Assembly: GCA_003586115.2 (NCBI GenBank)
Contig: QVOM02000034.1
Location: 137,368,941-137,432,940 of the forward strand
Length of the DNA: 64,000 nucleotides
Direction of reading: 5' to 3'
DNA from: Salvator merianae
Taxonomy: Eukaryota; Chordata; Lepidosauria; Squamata; Teiidae
Within the stretch, counting starts at the first letter, position 1. Each line of letters starts with the position of its first letter. Below are positions 28,901-40,900 of the stretch, piece after piece. Under the pieces are notes generated by a model that had not been told where the DNA came from, searched no databases, and worked only from the letters and a program-made list of their open reading frames with translations. Position numbers and translations under genes: made by a program.

Positions 28901-31900
28901 TTCCGCATTAACCAACTTCTGTTATTTCAACATCCTAGTCAAAGGTTAATTTCGTTAACCCTTTATATACCAATACTAAATACCTTCTCAAGAACATTTC
29001 TAATCCGTTTATGAAGACAACATCATTAGCATGGCACAAAAGAAAAAAATAAATGTTTACCATGCATTTCTAGTGAAATGCCTAAAAAATATATTCAGAA
29101 ATTCTAAATCCTATTTCTCCTCAAAGAATCTTAGACTCTTCAACCAAAATGACCGCATCAAACTCAAGGATTTCTTTGAAAATAACTTCACACAACTCAG
29201 AGAAGAACTTAGAGAAGAGATATTAAATCAGACTCCTTCCTATTGGTTACAGAATGACTTCCTGAAAAGACTATTAAGTTCACCCAGAATCAAAAACATA
29301 TTCTCTAAAAATCCTACCATCTTTGAAAAAGTATTAGATTTATTATTTAATATACCCAGAGGACATATGAGTCACAAACTTTTAATTGATCAAGAGTGCC
29401 AAGATTCTTCAGCCCTGCAAAACGTATGGCCTTAGGGTGTATCCACATCACTTGTACCTGAGGATTGGTCAAAAGTTTGGTCAGGTTTCCCTACAATAAA
29501 TATTCTCTTACAAGAGAGCCATTCCTAAAATTGTTTTCCAGATGGTTTATCACTCTAGTGTGCTCATCCCACATCACAAAGCAATCCACGTCAAAATGTT
29601 GGCATAGCTGCAATACCATTGGTATGCACATCCATATGTGGAAAACTTGCCCACATGTTCAGATATTCTGAAGTTAAAAAAATAACACAACAAGAATGTT
29701 TGTTCACTCTGGAATTATGTTTACTGCATATCTTTTGCAATGTCAACCTTACAGCCAATCTTCAATTGCTTGTCCACTTCTTGTTATTAGCCACTAAACA
29801 AATCATTGCAAAAATATTGGAAATTACACAACTCTTTATCATTGCCCAATTGGTATCAAAAAGTAGAGGTATTTGTAATACTAGAATGAATAACATATCA
29901 AAATAAATGTCTTATGGGTCAGAAGATGATATATGGCAATCTTTTATTACTCATATTCAGTCTATGGATAGTAGTGCTTACCTACCATCCCATACAATTG
30001 TATTTCTTTTACAATAGGATGGGAAGTGATTTATTTCATCAAATAATTTTATGACACAATTAGTTGTTCATTGGAGCAGGTTTAATAGATTTAAGATGGT
30101 TAGATGATTAATGAATCTTGTATTAAGATTGCTATTTCTGTTCTTTTTATATACTTGTAATTGTTTAATTTCTCTAATAAAATTGTTGTTGTTGTTTAAA
30201 TTAATAACTGCCAACAGATGACAAGAGCCAACAAATTTCTACTGGCCCACATACTACTTTCACTGTTCCACTTTAGTAAGTCACAAAGATGCTCAAAAAG
30301 CCAGGCTTCAGTGTTACACTAGGGAACAAAAGATATAGGGAAGATAAGTGCAGGGGTTTTTTTATTTTATTTGGTATATATTGCCCTATGCATGGCCTCA
30401 GGATAGTTCACAAGATTGATGACAAAAACAATAAATAACAAAATGCTAGGAAAAAAAGAAAAGGGGGAAAAAAAGAAAGGAATGGAAATTCTAAAATACA
30501 GCACAGAAAACAAGTAAAATTAACAATCACATATTGCTGGGAGATGTGAAAAGGGGTAGGAGCCTGCTAGTAACCCAGGAGGGAATCAACAAAGAGAACT
30601 ATTATATTTGGCTAAGTAATGCCCCATGTCCAGATGATATGGATACTTCTCTGCATTCTTATGTTGACGACACAGATAAGCAAAGTTGCATACAGTTCAA
30701 ATAAGTCCCCAAACCAGTAGTCACTTAAACTGATTTTTTTCGATTTAGTCCATTTAAGATGAGTAAGCAACTTTAAATACAAATATTTCAAATAAATTGA
30801 GCAGATCAAGCCACTTATCCATAAATCAAGGCTACACAGCATAACATCTTTTGATTAAATAATTAATGACATTGATAGCATGAAAACCTACCTGATTATA
30901 AACTTCCATGTATTTGCATGAACAGCATGATCTATACTGCAGACAGTAGAGCAGACTTCCAGCAAAGTATGAACTGCTGCAGAGCAAATGTACAGAACAA
31001 ATGAGTGTTATATAAATTCAATATCTAACATAACAAATAGCACTCATTCTAATTTTAAAAAATGAAAGCCTTTCCCCAAGTTATGACTTCTATTTAATTA
31101 ATGGATACATGAAGAACGGAATTATTATTTTCTTTTGTCCTGGATCTGACCCAGTGAGGAAAATCGTTAATAAATCCTAGCATAGTACTTATGAGAAGCA
31201 GCAGACCCTGATGAAGTCCCCCGAAGTTTTTCTTCCTCCCTTAATATCACACTAATTTTGACCATGGAGACAAAATATGCATGCATGCACGCATATTGTT
31301 TATCCCAGAATCCTAATGAAAGTACAAAGCTTCAATTATTTGACAAGAAAGGGACTAGTCACCCCAAGTGCATATATCTGGAGAGATTTCAAAGATCTGG
31401 GCAGGAAGGTGAAAGAACTGGGAGCACAGGTTGTCTTCTCATCTATCCTCTCAGTGGGTGGTCATAGAACAAGAAGATAGTTCACCTTTAGAATCCTGTC
31501 CTGACTACATTGATGGTGCTGTCAGCAAGGATTTGGATTTCTAGACCATGAAGTGAACAACTTATATGAAGGACTCTTTGCAAAGATGGGCTGCATCTTA
31601 CAGAGACATGGAAGGACATATTCGGCAGGTGTCTTGTTACACTGATTAGGAGAGCTTTAAACTAGAATAAAAGGGAAAGGAAAGTAAAAAAAAAAACAGG
31701 GAAAATGAGTGAATATAGAAAACTAATGAATATAGATGATGATTGGGATCATACTACTAGAAGTAGAAGGAAAGAACAGAGACAAAGACAAAAAAGAATG
31801 GAAGGAAACTGGATTAGTCAAGCTTGTAAGGGGTAGCTGTCACAAACAAGATGTTTCTATACTAATGCCAAGAGCATGGGAAACAAAGGCAACTGGAGAT

Positions 31901-34900
31901 CCTTACATATGACATCATGTGCATCACTGAAACTTAGTGGAATGATACCCATGAATGAAGCATAGAGCAGCAACACATGCGTTCTATGATCCCTGTGCTT
32001 GTGAATATAGACACACATGTCGAGTGTGGAATGGCTACAGCCATAGCTGGCATGTGCTTCCTAGAAGGCTGGCCAAGGTCCCTGGGCCAAAAAATGTTAG
32101 CCGTTGCTGGTTTATAAAAAATTTTGGTCTGCTAATTAACACCAGTTTCACAAAAAGGGTACAGCATGTGTTAGGAATTTGTGAATTTGGAGACTGAATA
32201 CCTAATATTGGGGGCAACGTAGCTGCTTAAGATACGTCCTTTGTATACACACCTGACACCATAATTGCTCTAGCATCTTCAGTAGAACAGGAATTCACAG
32301 ATACCACCTCAAGAAGTTCCATAAGCTGCTTCTGTAAAGTATAGGCTGTTTTAAATAGAGACTGAAGTAAATCAGAAAACAAGTGGAGACATCCACTGTA
32401 CAGGAGTTCACTGTTCTGGTGAAAAAAGAAGAATCAGACAATAAATACCATATACAGACAGGCCTCAGTGGCATTGGTTCTTCAACTTCCAACTGACTTG
32501 AGGTTTTTACAGATTTCTAGGAACAGCTAAAAGCCTATCTTTTTACACTGGAATTTCCCAAACTCTGTCTGCCTCTCCCACCCACTTTAGAGTCAGAACC
32601 ACGTTACTGAGGTCACTTAACTGAGCATAATTATAATTGTTTTACTACTGCATAAAATTTTTGTTAAGTAGACTTTAATTGTAATTTTTATTGCTTTCAA
32701 TGTATTAATCTATAGACTGCTCAAAAAAATAAATAAATCCCCACTAATTCATTACATTGCAGAACCTGTGGCACCTTAAAGATAATTTCTCTTACAATGA
32801 CACAAGGTTTCTTAGAAGACAAATACATTTATTTTACGATCTTGCTGAGACACAGCTGTTCCTCCAAGTAAGAATCCCAGGTAAAGAGCAATACACAATA
32901 GAATTGTATTCAATGAACAAAACTGAACAAAACTGAACAAAACTGTTAATAGTGATTTCAAGACCAGGAAAACAAACTTGGAAGCTGAAAATCTCCACAT
33001 GAACTCTTTCATGATGTTTTAATTTCATTATCTATTATTGTTCTCCTAACTGTACAAAGCCAATCAATCTGTTAATGTACTTGAAGAAATTGTGACAGGA
33101 CAAAGTCACAGAACAAATCTGAGCCAGTCTGCAATACTAGCTACTAAAAAACTATTAGACTTTAAAAATCTTTAAAACACCACCTAGGACCCCAGTTGTG
33201 AAAGTGCTGTGTTACTGAATCCTGAATAATCTCAATGAACCTTCTCACCATAAGTTCTCCTGAGATGGCTTGTGCGAAATGCACCATGTACCAAAGCATG
33301 AACTTACATGGAAGAGAATACAGGAATACCACTTGGTGTAGAACACTCCTGCTTAAGTCTGACTCTCCAGGACAAAAAAGTTCAATCCAGTAATGCCACA
33401 AGAAAGTCAATGCCACCTTTCACATGGCCAACTTGCAAATCTCTGTGATGGAGGCTAGAGCTATGAAGGCTGCAAACATGGAAACTAACTGGCCAACTGT
33501 GCCCAGATTTTGTCAGGCAGCTGAAGATTCCGTTCTGTGTAAGCTGCTGAGATGCCAACACAGATCCATTTTGCTACAGTGGTGCTGTAAGTTTTGCAGC
33601 TACTTGTGAACGGCAGAAACAAAACAGACTGATTTCTAGAAATCTCTTGTTCTTTTGATAATGCAGGGAAAGTCTTATGCCTGGTCAGTCTGAAATTTGA
33701 CACTGCACAGGATTACAGCCAACCAATAATGCTTCGAGGTTTGAAATTCTGCACACTGATTTTACTGCCATTTTGCAAATCAGGTGAAAAAAATGAAACT
33801 TCTGACAATGGTTCAAAAGCATGGTGCATAAGAGCTTTTTGGAGTCTGTGAGAAATGGGAAGTGCAGCATTGTTCACTCCCTTTAGGAAACTAAAAAATG
33901 CTGAACTAGCCTGACCCATCAATATCCAGGACTGAAAACAGGGCACTAAATTGGACTAAATTGTCTAAACCCAGAGCATTGCTCGCTTAATGCTTGAACG
34001 GAGAAAAATCTTTGTTCCTTAGCTGAATGGCAGAAGGTTTGGCACATCTATTATAAATCCTGATGGCAGAAAAACACTTGTCTCTCAGCATTGTGTCAAT
34101 GACAGTGACAAACTGAAAAACCTAGGTGATGTTAACTGGTGTGAAGTTTCCACGGGCATTGTCAAGGTTGCAATGAAAAGATCTCGGTCTATGAGAAGAG
34201 GAAGTTGATATGGTGTCTCCATCTGAATCATGATCAGAAGAAAAATTCACAGATGAATCCCTGGAGTTACAACTTTTAAGAAACTGAGACCCAGTCCCAG
34301 AAGCTGAGGCAGCCTGAGTATGCAGAGCAGGGATCTCAAGCAGAGAAGCAAAGGTATCCTAAGTGGAGCGTTAAATGAGACTATCCATATCCTGAGCCAC
34401 TAGAACTGGGCAAGAGCCTCTATGAGGCTGCAAGGGCAGGAGCATGAGAACAGGTTGTCATTTGGCTGTGAGAATAGGTTGTAGGTTGTAGAAGACAGGT
34501 TGTCGTCTGCCTGATGGGTTTGTGTCCTTGGATGAGGAAGACAATCTCTCGTGTCTGCTGCAATACTTGCAACTTTTATGATTTTGCTTACTCTTATCGC
34601 TGCTAGATGAAAAACAAGAACACGAATAGGAAGGCTGCCTCCAGTGCTTTCACTTTTGTGTAATGTAATGATTTTTATTCAGATCTAAAGCATCTAATTC
34701 TACAATTTCAGCAACAACCAGCATCCAGTTTGGGTTGAAACATAATGAAAATGGCAGTTCAGCGTTCAACTGACCAGTGCAATATAGGGCCTAGATTAAT
34801 GCCATAAACTTGCTGCAGGTAATCCTTAGACTGCATAAGCAGTCTCCAAGTTCATCTATGACAAGCTAGTTGTGCTATCATACTTTCCAAACTGGCTTGA

Positions 34901-37900
34901 TTCCACAGGAGTAAAATCCAAGATTCCATTGATAATTGTGAGTAATCCTTCCAATTACAAGTTATATATAGGTATGTTACTGTAAGCATATGTTTCATCA
35001 ATTCTTTACAGCGAATCTGTTCATTTATATCTCTGAAGAGCATTAATAAACAAAGTTCAGGAGTAAAGTCAATGTCTTCTTGTGCCATTTTTTGAATTTC
35101 TGTTGTTATTGTGTCCCAAAATGGTTTAATCCTTTCACAATATCACCACAGATGCGTAAATGTACTTTCCTCTTTGTGGCAGCACCAGCATAAAGACATA
35201 ATTACTGGTATGAAGTGGGAGAGTTGTGTTGCTATCCAATGCCATTTGTGTAATATTCTGATGTACATTTCTTTATTTTTAGCCACCGTACTGAACTTGG
35301 CACCTGTGGGTAGTTGCAGCCACTTTTCATCCAATCAGTGCTTATCACTTTTGAGCTGAGCATAGAATATGAAGAGCACACATACACACTAAGGCTGAGG
35401 TTAGCTCCTGGGTTCACTGAGGAGCTAGGTGAGTTTGGACAGTTTGAGGGCCTACAGGTGGTATGCTGCCTGACAAGAGTGTTGGGCTCCATTGCAATCT
35501 ACTGAGCCTCAAAGAAATCAGCTAGGAATGGAGAGAGATCGGAGCTTTCCTGCTGAAAACTGACTAGAATCAGTAGCTGAGAGAGAACTGACCAGACTTC
35601 AAAAAGGTGCATGAGAAGACGAGCCCTCCCTCAATAGAGAAGCCATGCTGATGAAAACGAGAAGCAGAGGAATAGCGCCTAAGTCTCAGTACTGATACCT
35701 GGCTTCCAGGAGGTCTTGGAAATACATCTGAGGCTGAAAACAAAAGCAAGAAGGGTGGCAACCAGGATGGAAAAAGATCACTGCAGAACCATTGCCTCTG
35801 AAAAATAGTGACAAAAGGCTTCTCTTACTTTAGCCAAAAGATTGTTAAAATGCAGAAACCTCAGCTGCAGGAAGCCTAGATTTCAGGAGAAATGAGTCCC
35901 AGTGGCAATTTGAGCTCTTTTAGCAAAACCTGCATAAGGACCTGTGGGACAGGAAGGACTCAGAAGCTGAAGATGTCTTGCTGAAGAGCAAGCAACCCCT
36001 TCAAGGATGCCATGCCATCCATCAGATTCATGCACGGAGGAAAGAAGGATCATTGGCATCAGAAGTTCTCCCAGGTGCAATAACAAAGGGTCTTTGGTGG
36101 CATACACAGACAGACCTTTGAAATCTAATTGCGCCACCTTTCACTTCTTCCAGGAACAAGCACCAACAGTATTCCCTATGGTGCATTTTTCACAAGCTGT
36201 CTCAGGAGCAAGCAGCCTTTAATAGTTCCTTCTCCATCAAAGCATGACTATTAAAAAGTTATTAATTTGTAAAGTTCACCAACCTTACAATGTATAAATG
36301 TATTCTTAATTATATGAAGGAAAGAAAAAGGAAGGCTCTGGACACATTCTAAAGGCACAGACTCCTGCATACTACTGATGTATTGCAAACATCCTGTTAA
36401 TGCTTCTAGCACATGCACCAAACCCTGCCAAAAAAGAAAATAAGAACTAATTGAGCATCAAAAGACATTTTAAGAAGAAACACATCAAAAGGCATGAAGA
36501 AACTGAAGTATTAGCTGACTTTAAGGACAAACACAATTTGTAACTTTGTAACTATTCACACTATCCTTTCCAGCCAGAAAAAAAAACAAACGAGGAAGTT
36601 GACTAAACAACTCATGCTAATGAGACAAATTATCATGCGAGTATTTACAGATACTCTGAACACAGTCCTAACTGCTCACTGAAAACACAGTTTTTCAAGC
36701 TGTTATTATGTGTGAATAACTGACCAAGCCTAAACTCAGCAAATAGCAGTTAACTTTTAAGCAACTAGTTGCAGAAAAGAACAGTATAACTACATATAAT
36801 GCAATTTCATACAACATGATTTTGGTATTATATGTTTTACTAATTGTGACAAAGTCTTACAAGAAACAATTTTTGCCTCAATATTGCACATTTTCATCCC
36901 CTGAAGCCTGAGGTCAATTCTGTAATAAGCTGAGACCTTCTTTCTGGTGCAGCAACCATTTTCCCACTTGTCTTTGTGCAGTGTGGAAGATACTTGACAC
37001 AGCTCTTTTAGGAAAAAAAATGACTTCTGAGTGTAGATTTACATGTTTTGGTGAGATTGGGTAAGTTTTGATTGCGTTTTGGTGAATTGTGAGTGTTTGT
37101 GGTGGTTTTTTGGGTGCCTCTGGGTCACTAGGGTGTATGTTCAGTGCGTGATCTGATTGTTTGGGGGGGGGGGGGCTTAAACTTAGCTGTAGTGCAGTTG
37201 TACTATGGTTGGTGACTAAGTCATTGAGTTCCTCAGGGAATGCAGAGTGCTCTTTGCATGCGTGAACAAGTGCTGGTGTGTCTTTTCCTGCACACAACTT
37301 TTGTTTGTCATGCACACATATTTTTGGCAGCTCCAAAGGAAAACTCTTTTCTTGGGATCCCAGTATCTCCTGCTATCCTATTTCATCCACACACTGTACA
37401 GTTCAGAAGACATCAAAGATGGGCAATAGTGTTTTTCCTACCAGGTTTGGCATTGAACCTCTACAGGGGTGTGTGGGGAGCGTACAGACATTCTGTTTGG
37501 CACCAAGAATGTTTCAGCACTGTGCCTTAATGTGAAGGAGACTGGCATCAGAGTTTTTCAGTGTTTCAGACTCTGAAAAGCCCATGCCTTGATAGGAGTA
37601 GGTGACACCTATGGTGTTCTGCATTGTGAAAAATCCTTGTCTGGGTGTAGGGAAGTTGGCATCTTGTATGGTATCTGTAGTGTTCAGCACTGCAGTCGGT
37701 GAAAGATCCTTGTCTGAGGTGTAGGTGAGCATTGGTGCAGGCATCTTGGCTGGCATGTGCATGGTGCAAGTTTCAGGAAAAGAGTTTGCATACTTTGGCA
37801 TTGCCCCAACTCATCAGATCCTAGCTGGAATGGCTGCTCTGTGCCTCTTTGAATGAAGATTTCTTCCTCCACTGCCTTGCACTGAGAGTCAAGTCCCCAT

Positions 37901-40900
37901 TTAAGTCAATATAATTTTGAACAGAGCTGGTCAATCCAATCCAAGTCAATGGGTTTTTCTGCTATGGATCGCCTAACAGATGTCTATGTCTCCCATAAAG
38001 CATTTTTACATTAAGCCCTGTTTTCCCAGAATGGATCCCTTGTGTTATAGAAAGTTCTACTGTATGCCTACAGATCATTACCTTGTAGCTCTGCCCAGGA
38101 ATAGATTAAAACAATGGAAACTGCATCTCTGCTCTTTCTGATGCGGCACACTTTTATTCTCTGCAATTGTTTAGAGTTAAGATAAAGATGTCCTCAAACT
38201 GAGCTAGCCTCCTGATGACTGTAAGGATAGTCTTCTATAACTATGTTAGGAGCACTAAATGTCATTTCCTACTGCTTTCTCTCAGGATGTTTTTTACTTT
38301 AAAACTGGGATTTCTTGGGGCATCCCACCAAAGAACTGACTAGTCCAATCCCAGTTTAACTTTTCTGAGTTCAGTCCAGGTTTTTAGGTACTGCCACCTG
38401 CTTAAATGCATTAAATTTAGTGCTAACTAATTACTTCAAAAACAGTGAGAAACATGGATCTGCTACACTGTCAAATACCTATTTAACATAGGCATATCCA
38501 TGACATTTTCTTCAAAGCTATCCCATCAGCTCTTAGGAAATCAATTCCCCGAGGACTGTCTAAGACCTATAGGTAGATAATGGCTGCATCTCCACCTCAG
38601 GATGGAGGCGGCTTGAATGGGGGAGGTTCTGTGGAATGGTGCCTCCTATGTGCAGAGTCACCCTGCATACAAGGCAGCTCCTTGGGGGATTGCACCAGCA
38701 AAGGGGCTAGCATGGGCATCACAGGACACCTGCTGCCACCAAAAATGGAGACAAGGTGGTAGCGGGCACCTTCTGGGACCCACAGAGGCACACCAGATTG
38801 GGAAGTGGAGATGTGGCCACTATTGCTTCAATGTGATAGATAAATCAGGAATAAGACAAAACTAGGACATTTTACAAGTCTTCAAATGATTTATATTGAA
38901 ACAATGGGAGCTGCAATCCAGAATAGTTAGAAGGTGCAAGGTTGGCAAATACTGGTACAAATAATACTAAAACATACATCTGACATGATTATTGCTAAAG
39001 ATAATTCCAGTAGTCTTACCTGTAGATGTTTCCTTAATGTCCCATGTAACTCTACATTTTGGATTTTTAATCCTTTAGCGTAATTTGTTATTTCATTTAC
39101 CAAAAGATCAAATAATTGCATCACCTGTTAGAACAAAGCATGTCAACATTACAACATTATTAGTGGGAAAACAAAATAGCAATTGCAAAATTTATGGCTT
39201 TTAAGAAGCACATGACAAATCCAGGAAGACCATTACTGGCCAAATACAGAGTCCCAGATTACAATCTGTGACCTAATATCTGTGATAAAATGAAAAAAAT
39301 AAAATAAAAAAAAATTCACTGCTGCGAACTCTTCAGAAACAAGCTGGAATACAAATGTAAAAATAAACAAGACTGCCTGCTATTACAAGTGAGCTCCAAA
39401 GCACTCAGGAGCAGTCAGTTTGAATTACTAAAAAAAGGTGAAATGCACAGATCACTGATGTTAAGGAGGACTTCCCTACTATTTATAAGCAGTTTTTTCA
39501 GAGAACATGAAATATTATATATTTCCATAACACCAGATATATCACCTTTAGATTATAACCAGTGCTAAGCTAGATGCAAATGTTGTCTGATGTCATAGAA
39601 AAAAAATTTTCACTGATACTATAGACTTAATACAGGCATTTTGATTTTTACCAAAGTCTAGTTTACATGTAATTCTTCAAAAGCACAGGGTTTGTTAATA
39701 GCATAAAATGTTAAAAACTATTTGAGATTTTCTTCTACTATATAAACTATTATTACGTTAAGTAATCTTTTTCTGTATTTAATATACCAACGCTCATCTA
39801 GATTTTTTAACTACTTCAGAAAAAGTACCAGTCTTTAAAACCAATTAAGTTCTATGTCAGCAATAAGTGAAAAAATTAAAATCTCTTTACATATATCACA
39901 AGAGACAATCCAGATTAAAGCACAAAAAAAGAAATTCATAAATTACTCAAAAGAAATTCAGACAACTAATCATCTCTTCCTGTTTGCCTAACTTATTGTA
40001 ATGTGTAATCTGATTACTTACCAAGCTATTCAAAAGTCAAGGTTCACTGTAGGCTGATATATGCTAGAGATATTCCATGAAAACTAACTATATAAGTTCA
40101 TCATATAATGATGAAAGTCCCGCATGCTTTTACCTTTATTTTGATGTTTTGGCCCACTCAATCAGAAAGTGAAAAAAAATCTAGATCTGAAATATTTTTT
40201 CTTCATTAATCAACTCCCACGCCCAAAAGTTTCATTCATTTCAAATATAACCGAGGTAATATCAAAATGAAAGGCGGACGCACTTTTTGACTAAAGCAAC
40301 CCAATGCCAAATTATTACTAAATTTTAAATTATGTTTCAGTCATGCTCTTTTCTCAGGGAAAGCCTGAGAACTGAGAAGCCTGCATGAACTACTAATAGC
40401 AGTGCAACATAATTCCTGAACTAACAAAGTCAGGATGAATCCAACCCAGTCTGGACAAATACCTTTCCTCCCTCTGCTTCTCTAAAGAAATCTAGGGAGC
40501 TTGCTCCCTACACAGCAGCTAAGGAATGCTCTATCAGCAATAGCGCAGAGTGATTTCTCCCTTCCTATTTCCCTTTTCTGGACAAACACCTGGAAAAAGT
40601 GATTAGACACTTGCTTCCCTTGCAACAGCTGATAGCACAACAGATACTGCACAGGGAGCAATCTCAATGAGGCAGTTCGGACAGTGTCCAGATCAAAGCA
40701 AGTAAGCACACCCAGGGAATCTCTTAACGGAACTTGGCATTTGTCAACTGCCCTGCCCAAAACAAGTTGTTCAATAACATTAAGTCTATCTAAGCTCCAC
40801 TAAAACAAACAGCAAAATCTGTTAATAAAAAGACTGAGAAAGAAAATAAACACCTCTAAAGCTTTCAATATAATCCCAACCACCAATAGCCCTTAATCTC

